DNA of 64,000 nt from Spirochaetia bacterium 38H-sp (GTDB taxonomy: Bacteria > Spirochaetota > Spirochaetia > Winmispirales > Winmispiraceae), in NCBI GenBank assembly GCA_039023545.1, contig JBCHKQ010000001.1:124001-188000 (forward strand). Reading direction: 5' to 3'. The position numbers and the translations under genes were made by a program. The notes under the pieces are model-generated. The model was not told where the DNA came from. It did not search any database and saw nothing but the letters and a program-made list of their open reading frames with translations. Positions 26,015-34,553 of this stretch are shown here, piece by piece. Every line of letters begins with the position of its first letter. The stretch's first letter is position 1.

Positions 26015-28444
26015 ATGAAAGACTACCCTTTTCAAAAAATAGAAAAAAAATGGCAGGATTATTGGCTGTCCAACAAGACCTTTTCTGTAAAAGAAGATCC
26101 CACAGTTCCAAAAGAAAAAAGAAAATATGTTCTTGACATGTTTCCTTATCCATCAGCACAAGGATTACATGTAGGACACCCGGAAGGCTACACTGCAACA
26201 GACATATACTGCAGATACCTTAGGATGAAAGGCTACAAAGTACTCCATCCTATGGGCTTTGACTCCTTTGGTCTGCCTGCAGAAATATATGCGATAACAA
26301 CAGGAACACATCCCCGCATAACAACAGAGCAAAATATAAACAAATTCAGAAAACAGATACAAGCCCTTGGCTTTTCTTACGATTGGGATAGAGAAATATC
26401 AACACACACTCCGGAATACTACAAATGGACACAGTGGATGTTCCTCAAAATGTATGAAAAAGGCCTTGCGTACATGGCAGAAATACCAGTCTGGTATTGC
26501 GAAGAACTTGGAACAGTACTTGCAAACGAGGAAGTGCTCCAGACTCCAGAAGGCCCTCGATCAGAGAGAGGTAATCACCCTGTAGTAAGAAAACCCTTGA
26601 GACAATGGATGCTAAAAATAACAGCATACGCTGACAGACTTCTGGAAGGACTGGATAAACTAGACTGGCCAGAATCCATAAAAGCCATGCAGAGAAACTG
26701 GATCGGCAAAAGCGAGGGAGCCAATGTCCGTTTTAAAATAAAAGGCTATGAAGAAAATTTGGAAGTCTTTACCACAAGACCGGATACCCTTTTTGGTGCA
26801 ACTTATATGGTAATAGCACCAGAGCACCCTCTTGTAGAAAAGATAACAACAGAAAAACAAAAACAGGCAGTAAAAGAATACATAGAAAAAGCTCAGTTAA
26901 AATCAGACTTGGAAAGAACAGACCTTGCAAAAGAAAAAACAGGAGTTTTCACAGGCGCATATGCAATAAACCCTTTTACACAACAGGAAATCCCTATTTG
27001 GATATCCGATTACATCCTTATGAGCTATGGAACAGGCGCAATAATGGCAGTGCCCGCACATGATGAGAGAGACTGGGAATTTGCCAAGAAATTTAATCTG
27101 CCCATCATTCAGGTAGTGTCAAGAGACGGGAAACCCCAAGAGCTTACAGAAGCCTTTACAGAAGAAGGCATAAGCATAAACTCAGGACAATTCTCAGGAC
27201 TTCCCACAAAAGAAGCAAAAGAGAAAATTATCAGTTATATAGAAGAAAACAAGCTGGGGAGAAGAGCTGTCAACTACAGACTAAGAGACTGGATATTCTC
27301 AAGACAGAGATACTGGGGAGAACCATTTCCAGTAGTACACGTAGAAGGAGATGGAGTACAAGCCGTCCCATATTCAGAATTACCTGTAACACTTCCTGAG
27401 GTAAAAAGCTACAAACCCACAGGAACAGGAGAATCGCCCTTAGCTGCAATAAAGGAGTGGGTTGAAACAAATGCACCAGATGGCTCGGGGAGAAAAGCCT
27501 ACAGAGAAACCAACACCATGCCGCAGTGGGCAGGCTCATGCTGGTACTATCTGAGATATCTAGACCCTCACAATGACAAAGAATTCGCATCAAAAGATAA
27601 AATAGAATATTGGATGCCTGTAGACCTGTACGTAGGAGGAGCAGAACACGCAGTACTTCACCTCCTATACGCAAGATTCTGGCACAAAGTGCTCTATGAT
27701 CTCGGGCTTGTAAACACCGACGAACCCTTCATGAGACTTGTAAACCAAGGCATGATCCTCGGAGAAGACGGCGAAAAAATGTCAAAATCCAGAGGTAACG
27801 TAGTAAACCCCGATGACATAATAAAAGAATACGGTGCCGACTCGCTTAGAATGTACGAGATGTTTATGGGACCACTGGAAGTCACAAAACCATGGTCAAC
27901 AAAAGGCCTCTACGGAGTACACAGATTCCTGACAAGAGTATGGAGGATAAGCGAACGTCCCATAGTAGAAACAGAGCCAGAAAAAGAGCACCTTATAGCA
28001 TTACACAAAACCATAAAAAAAGTTACCAATGACACAGACACACTCAACTTCAATACAGCAATAGCCCAGATGATGACCTATATCAATCAAATCAACAACC
28101 TCAAGGAAATCCCAAGAAAACTCTGGGAACCATTTGTACTCCTTCTCGCACCCTATGCACCTCACATAGCAGAAGAAATGTGGGAAAAACTCGGACACAA
28201 AGAAAGCCTGGCATACCACCCATGGCCTCAATACGATGAAAAACTCACAATAGACAAAAAAATTACAGTAGTAGTACAGATAAACGGCAAAGTAAGAGCA
28301 AAACTGGAAACAGAAAGAGATACCCCCAAGGAAGACCTGGAGAAGCTGGCACTCTCTAACCAAAGAATAAAAGAACTATTGCAAGACAAAACCGTAAAAA
28401 AAATAATTACCGTTCCCAACAAAATAGTAAACATAGTCATATAA
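26015..28444 (+). CDS. leuS: Leucyl-tRNA synthetase
   Basis: 809 residues. Class I signatures HVGH (52-55) within [15 protein letters not shown], and KMSKS (588-592). The connective editing domain is present ([18 protein letters not shown]). Bacterial-type LeuRS; length slightly below the 850-880 of many bacteria. Start [14 protein letters not shown] fits the family N-terminus. No Shine-Dalgarno sequence; a promoter ends 8 nt before the ATG, so the mRNA is probably leaderless. Ends in a terminator that belongs to the palindromic repeat family. Confidence 0.98.
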   Translation: MKDYPFQKIEKKWQDYWLSNKTFSVKEDPTVPKEKRKYVLDMFPYPSAQGLHVGHPEGYTATDIYCRYLRMKGYKVLHPMGFDSFGLPAEIYAITTGTHPRITTEQNINKFRKQIQALGFSYDWDREISTHTPEYYKWTQWMFLKMYEKGLAYMAEIPVWYCEELGTVLANEEVLQTPEGPRSERGNHPVVRKPLRQWMLKITAYADRLLEGLDKLDWPESIKAMQRNWIGKSEGANVRFKIKGYEENLEVFTTRPDTLFGATYMVIAPEHPLVEKITTEKQKQAVKEYIEKAQLKSDLERTDLAKEKTGVFTGAYAINPFTQQEIPIWISDYILMSYGTGAIMAVPAHDERDWEFAKKFNLPIIQVVSRDGKPQELTEAFTEEGISINSGQFSGLPTKEAKEKIISYIEENKLGRRAVNYRLRDWIFSRQRYWGEPFPVVHVEGDGVQAVPYSELPVTLPEVKSYKPTGTGESPLAAIKEWVETNAPDGSGRKAYRETNTMPQWAGSCWYYLRYLDPHNDKEFASKDKIEYWMPVDLYVGGAEHAVLHLLYARFWHKVLYDLGLVNTDEPFMRLVNQGMILGEDGEKMSKSRGNVVNPDDIIKEYGADSLRMYEMFMGPLEVTKPWSTKGLYGVHRFLTRVWRISERPIVETEPEKEHLIALHKTIKKVTNDTDTLNFNTAIAQMMTYINQINNLKEIPRKLWEPFVLLLAPYAPHIAEEMWEKLGHKESLAYHPWPQYDEKLTIDKKITVVVQINGKVRAKLETERDTPKEDLEKLALSNQRIKELLQDKTVKKIITVPNKIVNIVI

Positions 28445-28460
28445 AAACAGACAATAAAAA

Positions 28461-28498
28461 AACCGAACGCCATACCCATAAGAGGGTATGGCGTTTTT
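28461..28498 (+). terminator. leuS terminator built on a palindromic repeat copy
   Basis: AACCGAACG followed by a perfect 10-bp stem CGCCATACCC/GGGTATGGCG and TTTTT. It carries the repeat family's ACCGAACG end but lacks the CTGCCTNNGGCA end. Confidence 0.85.
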
Positions 28499-28522
28499 GT
28501 CAACACAACCATAAAAAGAAAA

Positions 28523-29254
28523 TCAAAACACCACTGACTCTGCCCTACCTCGCTCATCTACAAGTACAGAAAAGATTTCTCCTGTATCCACAGAAACAAA
28601 CCTGCTAACCCCCTCTGGCAAAACGACCTCCATAGAACCATAAAAAGAACCAACATTCAATGGATCAGCAGAAACCCATACATAAGAACCAAAATCAAGC
28701 AACACAGAAAAACAATCCTTCTCGGAAACATCATAAACAGAAAAATCACCAGTAAGAATCGCATCACGTAGTCTCAACTTATCAAGAAAAATAGGACTGC
28801 TTACGCGCCTTTCAGACTCCTCAAGCAACCTCTTGACATTAAAAGAAGACAAAGAGAACCCCTCCCTAACCAGCTCATATAAAACAGAAACAACAGCACC
28901 ATCCTCCCAACGAAGAGATACAAATGGGTTCTCACCTGGGAGAATAACTCCACCTGCAGGATATAGGATATCAATCCTACCCGCAAAACGAGGCATCAAT
29001 AAAAAAACAGCATAAGAAAACACCGGCAACATGAGTTCTAAATCTTTAGAGAGCTCCTTATTATCTACAAAAAGCTCATAAGCAGAGTCAGTAATAACAA
29101 AAAGAGAATAATCTATATCAAGCAAATCCCAAGAAGAAGGAACAGACGGCAGAGTTACGGTAACAGAGTAATAAACCGTAGAACAAGAAAAAAACAAAAC
29201 CATAAAAAGAAATATAAAAATAACCCGCATCAGATAGAAAACATAGAAAATCAT
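28523..29254 (-). CDS. Small lipoprotein, function unknown
   Basis: 243 residues with a lipoprotein signal peptide; lipobox FFSC with C24. The mature part has beta-rich segments and no motif I recognise. Its ATG overlaps the TGA of the DUF4416 gene (ATGA), so the two are coupled; a second in-frame ATG eight codons in would also give a lipoprotein. Probably anchored on the periplasmic or outer face of a membrane. Confidence 0.75.
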   Translation of the reverse strand: MIFYVFYLMRVIFIFLFMVLFFSCSTVYYSVTVTLPSVPSSWDLLDIDYSLFVITDSAYELFVDNKELSKDLELMLPVFSYAVFLLMPRFAGRIDILYPAGGVILPGENPFVSLRWEDGAVVSVLYELVREGFSLSSFNVKRLLEESERRVSSPIFLDKLRLRDAILTGDFSVYDVSEKDCFSVLLDFGSYVWVSADPLNVGSFYGSMEVVLPEGVSRFVSVDTGEIFSVLVDERGRAESVVF

Positions 29255-29784
29255 ATCTCTGATTGAGAAATCTGACTCTTAAATAAATTTCTGATATCTG
29301 ATAAGACCTTCTTATACGACTCCTCCCTATAATCCGGATATGTCCAAGGAAGAGATAAAAAGTCCTTTTTTCTATAGAGCAAAGTTATCTCAGCGTAGAT
29401 ACCATCCCTTAGAGGTATTCTATGAGCATTATCCTTGGTAGTTGCAAGAATAACACGACTAAGATTTATAAGCCCCGGATCAAGATTTACAAATCTCCGA
29501 CCATTCCTTAAGAATTCATTTTCTAGATTATTACTAGCAATCTTTATATCAGCAAGCAAAGAAGGATAAACAAGCTCTTTAAAAGCAATAAAAAATCTTT
29601 TTAAGCCTCTGCCCATCTCTTCTTCATAATAGTCGGTAAAAGAAAAATCCATAATCTCGGAAATATAATCAATGGCTCCCCACAACTCACCACATCTGGC
29701 AATTATCTCATCAAAATTTATAATAGGATTAAAAATAACAGCCACAAAAAGTTTATATTTCGGAAAAGGTTCTGCCACCCCCAT
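29251..29784 (-). CDS. DUF4416 family protein
   Basis: 177 residues. The pattern FSFTDYYEEEMG, FVNLDPGLI, ILATTKDNAHRIPLRDGIY and AEITLLY matches DUF4416, a family found in spirochaetes and deltaproteobacteria with no known function. No signal peptide or membrane segment. GAGG with 7-nt spacing precedes the ATG. Upstream member of a two-gene operon with the lipoprotein gene; divergent from the coiled-coil protein gene. Confidence 0.85.
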   Translation of the reverse strand: MGVAEPFPKYKLFVAVIFNPIINFDEIIARCGELWGAIDYISEIMDFSFTDYYEEEMGRGLKRFFIAFKELVYPSLLADIKIASNNLENEFLRNGRRFVNLDPGLINLSRVILATTKDNAHRIPLRDGIYAEITLLYRKKDFLSLPWTYPDYREESYKKVLSDIRNLFKSQISQSEI

Positions 29785-29836
29785 AAGCTTACCTCAGTGT
29801 TGAAGTTTAAACAATTTTAACCAATACTAAATATAT

Positions 29837-31261
29837 ATGGAAGATATAAACAGCAACATAGAAAAAGAACAAGAATTTGGAGAACTCCTAGAAAAAGCTC
29901 TAACAGAAAAAACTCATGAGATAAACCAAAACATCCTCCCCGTATTAAAAGAAAAAATAAGAAGCTTTCATACAGCATATTCTACAATATACCAGAACCT
30001 CATAAAAAAAGGAGTAATACAGCAGGACCCCTACCACTACGAAGAACAAATGGCAGACATAAACATACCAGACACAAGCCCATTTTCAGAATCAGAAAGA
30101 ATAAGCCAGATGAGTATAAGGCTGTCAGCATATGATAATCAACTTGATTTTTTAACTACATATTATCAATTTTCGCTTGATTTTATAACAATAGAAAGAA
30201 TACAAAAAATAGCACAACTTATCAATTATTTTAACTGGCAAAATATAAGCCCCAGAGCAGAACAAATAAACACCCGCTCTATTGCAATAATAATAGATAA
30301 AGTTAAACTCGGAAGCGACTCCATGGCAGCAAAACTCATATCATCTTCTGTACAAACCCTTGAAAAATTACAAAAAGAAATAATGAGCATACTACGAGAA
30401 ATACTTTCTTTCCAAAAAGAAGCTTATAAATTCAGAATAAGACAGATAATACTTATGACTGATAAGCTTGAGAAAAACATCTCAGAAGACAAATTCATTG
30501 AACACATTAAAAAAAATATGAAAAAACTTCCAGAAGGAAGCCCATTTTATAAAGAACTTATATTGCAGATATACCAGGAAGACTATGGAAAAGAAAGCAA
30601 ACAGCTCCGCCAGGACATACTCAATAAAATAGGAATAAAAAAAGAAAAAAAACACAAAGAAGACAAAAGAACAGAGGAAATGCTCTTTATATTGCAAGAT
30701 TCCCTAACTGCAATAACAACAGTAAGCTCCTCGCTTGATGCGGCCGCAAAAAAGTTATCTGCCAATATAAACCTGTACAAAGGCAGAAAAAAATCAGCAT
30801 GGCAGAAACTTATAGAATGGCTTTCTGGTCTCTCTGGCAATAAAAAAGGACCTATATTTGATCTTGACTATGTTGACATAACTACTGGTAAAAGGATGCA
30901 AGAATCAATAGACATGATTATGTTTTTAAATAACATAAAAATCCTATCAAACAAACTGGATGCATATCACAAAAAACTTTTTACATACGGCATAAAACTC
31001 ATAAAAGATAAAGAAGAAGAAAGCCTTGACAACATATCAAAACTCTTAGAAAAACTAGGAATAATATCCAGAAGGTTACAATCAACAGAAACATACCTCA
31101 AGTCAGAACTTAATAAAATAGAAAGAGAAAAAATACTTACTTTTAAAGAAGAAATAAACAAAATAAGAGCTGCAATACAACTTGCAAACCAAAAAAGACA
31201 CGAATACATTGCAAGAAAAGAAGAAATAGAACAGCTTAAAAAACTAGGAATAGAAGAATAA
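29837..31261 (+). CDS. Large coiled-coil cytoplasmic protein, function unknown
   Basis: 474 residues, very rich in Lys, Glu, Ile and Leu, with long predicted coiled coils (for example around residues 20-50, 160-215 and 365-470). No signal peptide, membrane segment or catalytic motif. A Gly-Asn-Lys-rich loop lies near residue 335. No Shine-Dalgarno sequence; TACTAA at 29825-29830 lies 6 nt before the ATG with a weaker TTGAAG 19 bp further up. Its stop directly abuts the stop of the convergent aroF-pheA gene. Possibly structural or a scaffold. Confidence 0.75.
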   Translation: MEDINSNIEKEQEFGELLEKALTEKTHEINQNILPVLKEKIRSFHTAYSTIYQNLIKKGVIQQDPYHYEEQMADINIPDTSPFSESERISQMSIRLSAYDNQLDFLTTYYQFSLDFITIERIQKIAQLINYFNWQNISPRAEQINTRSIAIIIDKVKLGSDSMAAKLISSSVQTLEKLQKEIMSILREILSFQKEAYKFRIRQIILMTDKLEKNISEDKFIEHIKKNMKKLPEGSPFYKELILQIYQEDYGKESKQLRQDILNKIGIKKEKKHKEDKRTEEMLFILQDSLTAITTVSSSLDAAAKKLSANINLYKGRKKSAWQKLIEWLSGLSGNKKGPIFDLDYVDITTGKRMQESIDMIMFLNNIKILSNKLDAYHKKLFTYGIKLIKDKEEESLDNISKLLEKLGIISRRLQSTETYLKSELNKIEREKILTFKEEINKIRAAIQLANQKRHEYIARKEEIEQLKKLGIEE

Positions 31262-33154
31262 TCAGCTATAAATTCCCAATATCTTAAGGTTTTCTGCCAG
31301 ACCTTCAAGCTTTTTGACCGTGTCAAAAAATACATTCTTATTTTCTGGAAGTTCTATATCAAGAAAAAACATATAATTCCACGGTTTCCCCTGGATAGGT
31401 CTTGACTCCAACTTCTTAAGATTCAACTTTGCGTCCGCTATTATCCTAAGACAACTTAGAAGAGCTCCTGGTTTATCCGGAGTTTGAAAAGAAAGAGAAG
31501 CTTTAGAAGGATTTTCTATAACAGGATGCTCTTCCCGTGCAATAATAAAAAATCTGGTATAATTTCTGGGATTACTTTCTATACCCTGCTTTAAAACCTT
31601 TACACCATAGTACTGAGCAGCAACCTCATTTGCTATTGCAGCCTTTCTTATATCCTTTTCTTTTGCAACATAAGCAACAGCACCTGCAGTATCATAAAAA
31701 GGAATACGCTCCCACTCGGGATGCTGATCAAGAAAATCCTTACATTGGGAAAGTCCTTGCGGATGAGAATAAACATACCTTATAGTATCAAAACTTGCAT
31801 CTTCTATAGCTATGAGACTATGCTCTATTCTTATCTGAGTCTCCCCTACTATCTTAATATCCGGATACTGAAGCAACAAATCATAATTCTCAAGGATAGA
31901 ACCCGCAAGAGAATTTTCTATAGGTATTATTCCATAATCAGCTTTTCCTTCTAGAACAGTGTTAAAAACATCAGAAAATGCCTGACAAGGGACAGTATCG
32001 AAGTCATATTTTGAAAAATACTGTGTAAGCGCCTTTTCCGAAAATGCACCGTGTTCTCCCTGAAAAGCAACAGTTAACTGAGTCGTATCGTTCTTTTCGG
32101 AGTAAACAGAATACAAAAGCCCGGAAGATTCCGGAATTTTCTCCACCTCCTTACCTATAACAGGAGACATGGCCTCAATATTTCTCATAAGCAGTTCAAA
32201 CTGCTCTGGATACAAAGACTGAGCACCATCAGAAAGAGCCTTTTCCGGATTATTATGGACCTCAACCATAAGACCGTCAGCTCCTGCTGCTATGGCTGCA
32301 AGAGCCATAGGCATAACCTTTGTCCTGACACCTGTTGCATGACTTGGGTCCACAATCACAGGAAGATGACTAAGTTTCTTTATAACCGGTATGGCAGACA
32401 AATCAAGAGTATTTCTTGTATAAGTCTCAAAAGTTCTTATTCCTCTCTCACAAAGAATAACATCGTCAGTACCATGAGCAAGAAGATACTCTGCAGCCAT
32501 AAGCCACTCTTCCATAGTAGCAGCAAGTCCTCTCTTAAGAATAACAGGCAACCCGGTGGCTCCTACCTTTTTGAGCAACTCGAAATTCTGCATATTTCTT
32601 GCACCGATTTGAAATATATCAACATATTTTATAAAGATTTCAACATGCTCTGGCGATACTATCTCAGATACAACAGGTATATTTAACTTATCCGACACTT
32701 CTTTTAAATATCTTAGCCCCTCTTCACCTAGACCCTGAAAAGAATACGGAGAAGTACGCGGTTTAAAAGCACCCCCCCTAAGTATCACAGCTCCGGAAGA
32801 CTTAACGGATTCTGCAATAGAAAACAATTGTTCTCTATTCTCAACTGCACACGGACCGGCAATAACCGCTATGCGACCTCCACCTATTTTTATATTATTT
32901 TTGAGCTTTACAACAGTATCGGATTTTTTTAACTCTCGTGACGCAAGCTTGTAAGGCTTGCTTATAGGAATAACTCTTGCAACTCCCGGGAGTATTTCCA
33001 CTTCTCGAATATCAATGGCTAGCTGGCCTACAGCACCGATGACAGTTTCCTCTTCGCCTATTATTTCTCTTATTTTAAGCTTCTTCTCAGATAAGAAGGC
33101 TATTATATTATCTTTTTTTTCCTTGGAGATTCCACGCTCTAATACAATAATCAT
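31262..33154 (-). CDS. Fusion of DAHP synthase and prephenate dehydratase
   Basis: 630 residues. Residues 1-66 resemble the ferredoxin-like regulatory domain of Thermotoga-type DAHP synthase. About 70-335 is a type I-beta DAHP synthase (AVIAGPCAVEN, LRGGAFKPRTSPYSFQG, DPSHATGVR), the first step of aromatic synthesis from phosphoenolpyruvate and erythrose 4-phosphate. From about 358 follows prephenate dehydratase (VAFQGEHGAFSEKAL, IPIENSLAGSI, YTRFFII) and a C-terminal ACT domain (ASLSFQTPDKPGALL, LESRPIQGKPWNYMFF) for phenylalanine feedback. So the first pathway step and the first committed phenylalanine step are in one chain, with no chorismate mutase domain between. No ribosome site; the promoter lies inside the end of the upstream gene. 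Confidence 0.93.
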   Translation of the reverse strand: MIIVLERGISKEKKDNIIAFLSEKKLKIREIIGEEETVIGAVGQLAIDIREVEILPGVARVIPISKPYKLASRELKKSDTVVKLKNNIKIGGGRIAVIAGPCAVENREQLFSIAESVKSSGAVILRGGAFKPRTSPYSFQGLGEEGLRYLKEVSDKLNIPVVSEIVSPEHVEIFIKYVDIFQIGARNMQNFELLKKVGATGLPVILKRGLAATMEEWLMAAEYLLAHGTDDVILCERGIRTFETYTRNTLDLSAIPVIKKLSHLPVIVDPSHATGVRTKVMPMALAAIAAGADGLMVEVHNNPEKALSDGAQSLYPEQFELLMRNIEAMSPVIGKEVEKIPESSGLLYSVYSEKNDTTQLTVAFQGEHGAFSEKALTQYFSKYDFDTVPCQAFSDVFNTVLEGKADYGIIPIENSLAGSILENYDLLLQYPDIKIVGETQIRIEHSLIAIEDASFDTIRYVYSHPQGLSQCKDFLDQHPEWERIPFYDTAGAVAYVAKEKDIRKAAIANEVAAQYYGVKVLKQGIESNPRNYTRFFIIAREEHPVIENPSKASLSFQTPDKPGALLSCLRIIADAKLNLKKLESRPIQGKPWNYMFFLDIELPENKNVFFDTVKKLEGLAENLKILGIYS

Positions 33155-33160
33155 AAAAAG

Positions 33161-33189
33161 ACATTATTGCGTTGTTTTATTAGTGTCAA
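33161..33189 (-). promoter_or_regulatory. aroF-pheA promoter inside the upstream gene's end (leaderless arrangement)
   Basis: Minus strand TTGACA (33189-33184), 17-bp spacer, TAATGT (33166-33161), then six bases to the ATG at 33154. The -10 box overlaps the stop codon of the lytic transglycosylase gene. Confidence 0.7.
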
Positions 33190-33922
33190 CAGGCTTAAGC
33201 TCTCCATTATACGATTTGAAATATTTTTCTATATTGTTAGAGGAAACATCAGCCACCGAGTTCATATAAGAAAAAAACTTTTCTTCAAGTTTATTCTTGA
33301 ATGTAAAATATTTTTCTATATATCGTAAAGTCATGGCCGGAGTACCACCTGTAACCACTCTGTATTTTCCTGCATTGTAATAGGCAAGAGCCAAAACCTC
33401 ACTCTTTGCCTCTCTAAGACAATAACTTATATGCTGTATTCCATATTTTGCGTTTATATCCGGATTAAAGAAATCATCCTCTTCCAAATAAGGAAAGGTC
33501 TTTGAGTTGAGCTGAAAAAGGCCTCTATCTATGGAAGAAACATTTTCATTTATAGCATAAGGATAATACTCACTCTCTATGTAAGAAAGGGAAAAAGAAA
33601 CAAAAAGAGGAACATTATACTTATCGGAATAATACAAAATAGGCAAAGCAATATCTCTACTGCCAGTAAGGTTAGTAAAAAAATCCATAACAAAATCACG
33701 ACTTTCTTCCTGTCTGTAAAGAAAAAGAGCAGGGCTTTTACTTTTTTTTGCAAGAGCCAGTAAACCCCTTACTGCTTCTTGCCTTTTTTCCTCAACTACA
33801 TTTTTATTATCAATAGGTATCCATTGCCCTGATAAAGTGTTTACAGGGAATTCCGCACAGCTTATAATAGCAAGGGTCAATAATATCAAAAATAATTTTA
33901 CATAGCTTTGTGTATATTGCAT
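33164..33922 (-). CDS. Lytic transglycosylase lipoprotein (SLT domain)
   Basis: 252 residues from MQYTQSYVKL; lipobox IISC with C22. The C-terminal SLT-like domain has catalytic E116 in SYIESEYYPYA, followed by RGLFQLNSKTF and YGIQHISYCL, the usual goose-lysozyme-like order, and ALAYYNAGKYRV. It cleaves the glycan strand of peptidoglycan from a membrane anchor. The frame is open far upstream but the lipoprotein signal fixes the start; GAGG lies 11 nt before. A 13-bp palindrome TGTGATAATCACA lies at 33939-33951, upstream of the start. Confidence 0.88.
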   Translation of the reverse strand: MQYTQSYVKLFLILLTLAIISCAEFPVNTLSGQWIPIDNKNVVEEKRQEAVRGLLALAKKSKSPALFLYRQEESRDFVMDFFTNLTGSRDIALPILYYSDKYNVPLFVSFSLSYIESEYYPYAINENVSSIDRGLFQLNSKTFPYLEEDDFFNPDINAKYGIQHISYCLREAKSEVLALAYYNAGKYRVVTGGTPAMTLRYIEKYFTFKNKLEEKFFSYMNSVADVSSNNIEKYFKSYNGELKPVDTNKTTQ

Positions 33923-33938
33923 CTTTTCATAAACCTCA

Positions 33939-33951
33939 ATGTGATTATCAC
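33939..33951. promoter_or_regulatory. Possible operator palindrome before the lytic transglycosylase gene
   Basis: Perfect palindrome TGTGATAATCACA (one strand reads TGTGATTATCACA). The half site TGTGA is that of CRP, but the spacing of 3 rather than 6 does not match CRP sites. Regulator unknown. Confidence 0.3.
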
Positions 33952-34060
33952 AAATTGTAAATCCTATTATAAATATAGAAAATCTACGAACAGAGACAAT
34001 AATATCTATTTTTTTTTTAATAAAATCAAGTATGCTGCAAATAATCCGGAGGTTAAATAA

Positions 34061-34102
34061 ATGAGGGGCGAAAAATTCTCGCCCCAAAAACATCATTCAT
34101 GA
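34061..34102 (+). CDS. Possible 13-codon leader ORF
   Basis: ATG 34061 to TGA 34100-34102, encoding MRGEKFSPQKHHS, with GGAGG 8 nt upstream. Its first half coincides with a 7-bp hairpin GGGGCGA/TCGCCCC (34065-34085). It overlaps the next tiny ORF by ATGA. No sequence family; it could be a regulatory leader or chance. Confidence 0.25.
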   Translation: MRGEKFSPQKHHS

Positions 34103-34155
34103 AGGAAGGTGCTTATATTAACGGACTAAATCTTGCTTACTTGAGCAGATTATAA
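34099..34155 (+). CDS. Possible 18-codon leader ORF
   Basis: ATG 34099, coupled to the previous ORF by ATGA, to TAA 34153-34155; encodes MKEGAYINGLNLAYLSRL. Ends three bases before the promoter of the downstream receiver gene. Very short, so the evidence is limited to arrangement. Confidence 0.22.
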   Translation: MKEGAYINGLNLAYLSRL

Positions 34156-34157
34156 AA

Positions 34158-34186
34158 TTGAAACATACTAAAAAACGGAGTATAAA
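34158..34186 (+). promoter_or_regulatory. Receiver gene promoter (leaderless arrangement)
   Basis: TTGAAA (34158-34163), 17-bp spacer, TATAAA (34181-34186), nine bases to the ATG at 34196. An earlier in-frame ATG at 34190 lies only 3 nt from the -10 box and would usually not be transcribed. Confidence 0.65.
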
Positions 34187-34195
34187 TATATGGTA

Positions 34196-34546
34196 ATGAA
34201 AAAAATACTTTATGCAGAGGATGAGTTTACCAGCAGAAGCATATTGGAAGCCTATATGACAAAAGCAGGTGCAAAATGCTGTTTTGCTACAGACGGAGAG
34301 GCTGCCCTAAAATTGTTTGGAGAGAACTCTTTTGATCTTGTTATTCTTGATCAATATATGCCTATTATGTCAGGAGATAAGGTTGCAGCCATTATAAGAG
34401 AATCTGGCTCGGATATCCCTATCCTTGCAATAACCAGTGACGAAGGAGAAATAGAAAAACTCAAGAAAGCAGGAATAACAGAATGTTTTATAAAACCACT
34501 GCACAAAGAAGATTATCTTTATATAATAGAAAAATATCTAAAGTGA
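34196..34546 (+). CDS. Single-domain response regulator
   Basis: 116 residues from MKKILYAEDE. Acidic pair AEDE, phospho-acceptor D in LVILDQYMPIMSG, Thr in AITSDE and Lys in FIKPLH form a complete receiver without output domain. Followed after 7 bases by a peptide-binding protein gene, so both are in one transcript. No histidine kinase is adjacent; the signalling partner is unknown. Confidence 0.9.
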   Translation: MKKILYAEDEFTSRSILEAYMTKAGAKCCFATDGEAALKLFGENSFDLVILDQYMPIMSGDKVAAIIRESGSDIPILAITSDEGEIEKLKKAGITECFIKPLHKEDYLYIIEKYLK

Positions 34547-34553
34547 GGCAAAA

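Noticed and set aside
33939-33951. CRP/FNR binding site
   Set aside because: Half sites TGTGA/TCACA are separated by 3 bases, not the 6 required by CRP, and no FNR TTGAT half sites are present. Kept only as an unnamed palindrome.
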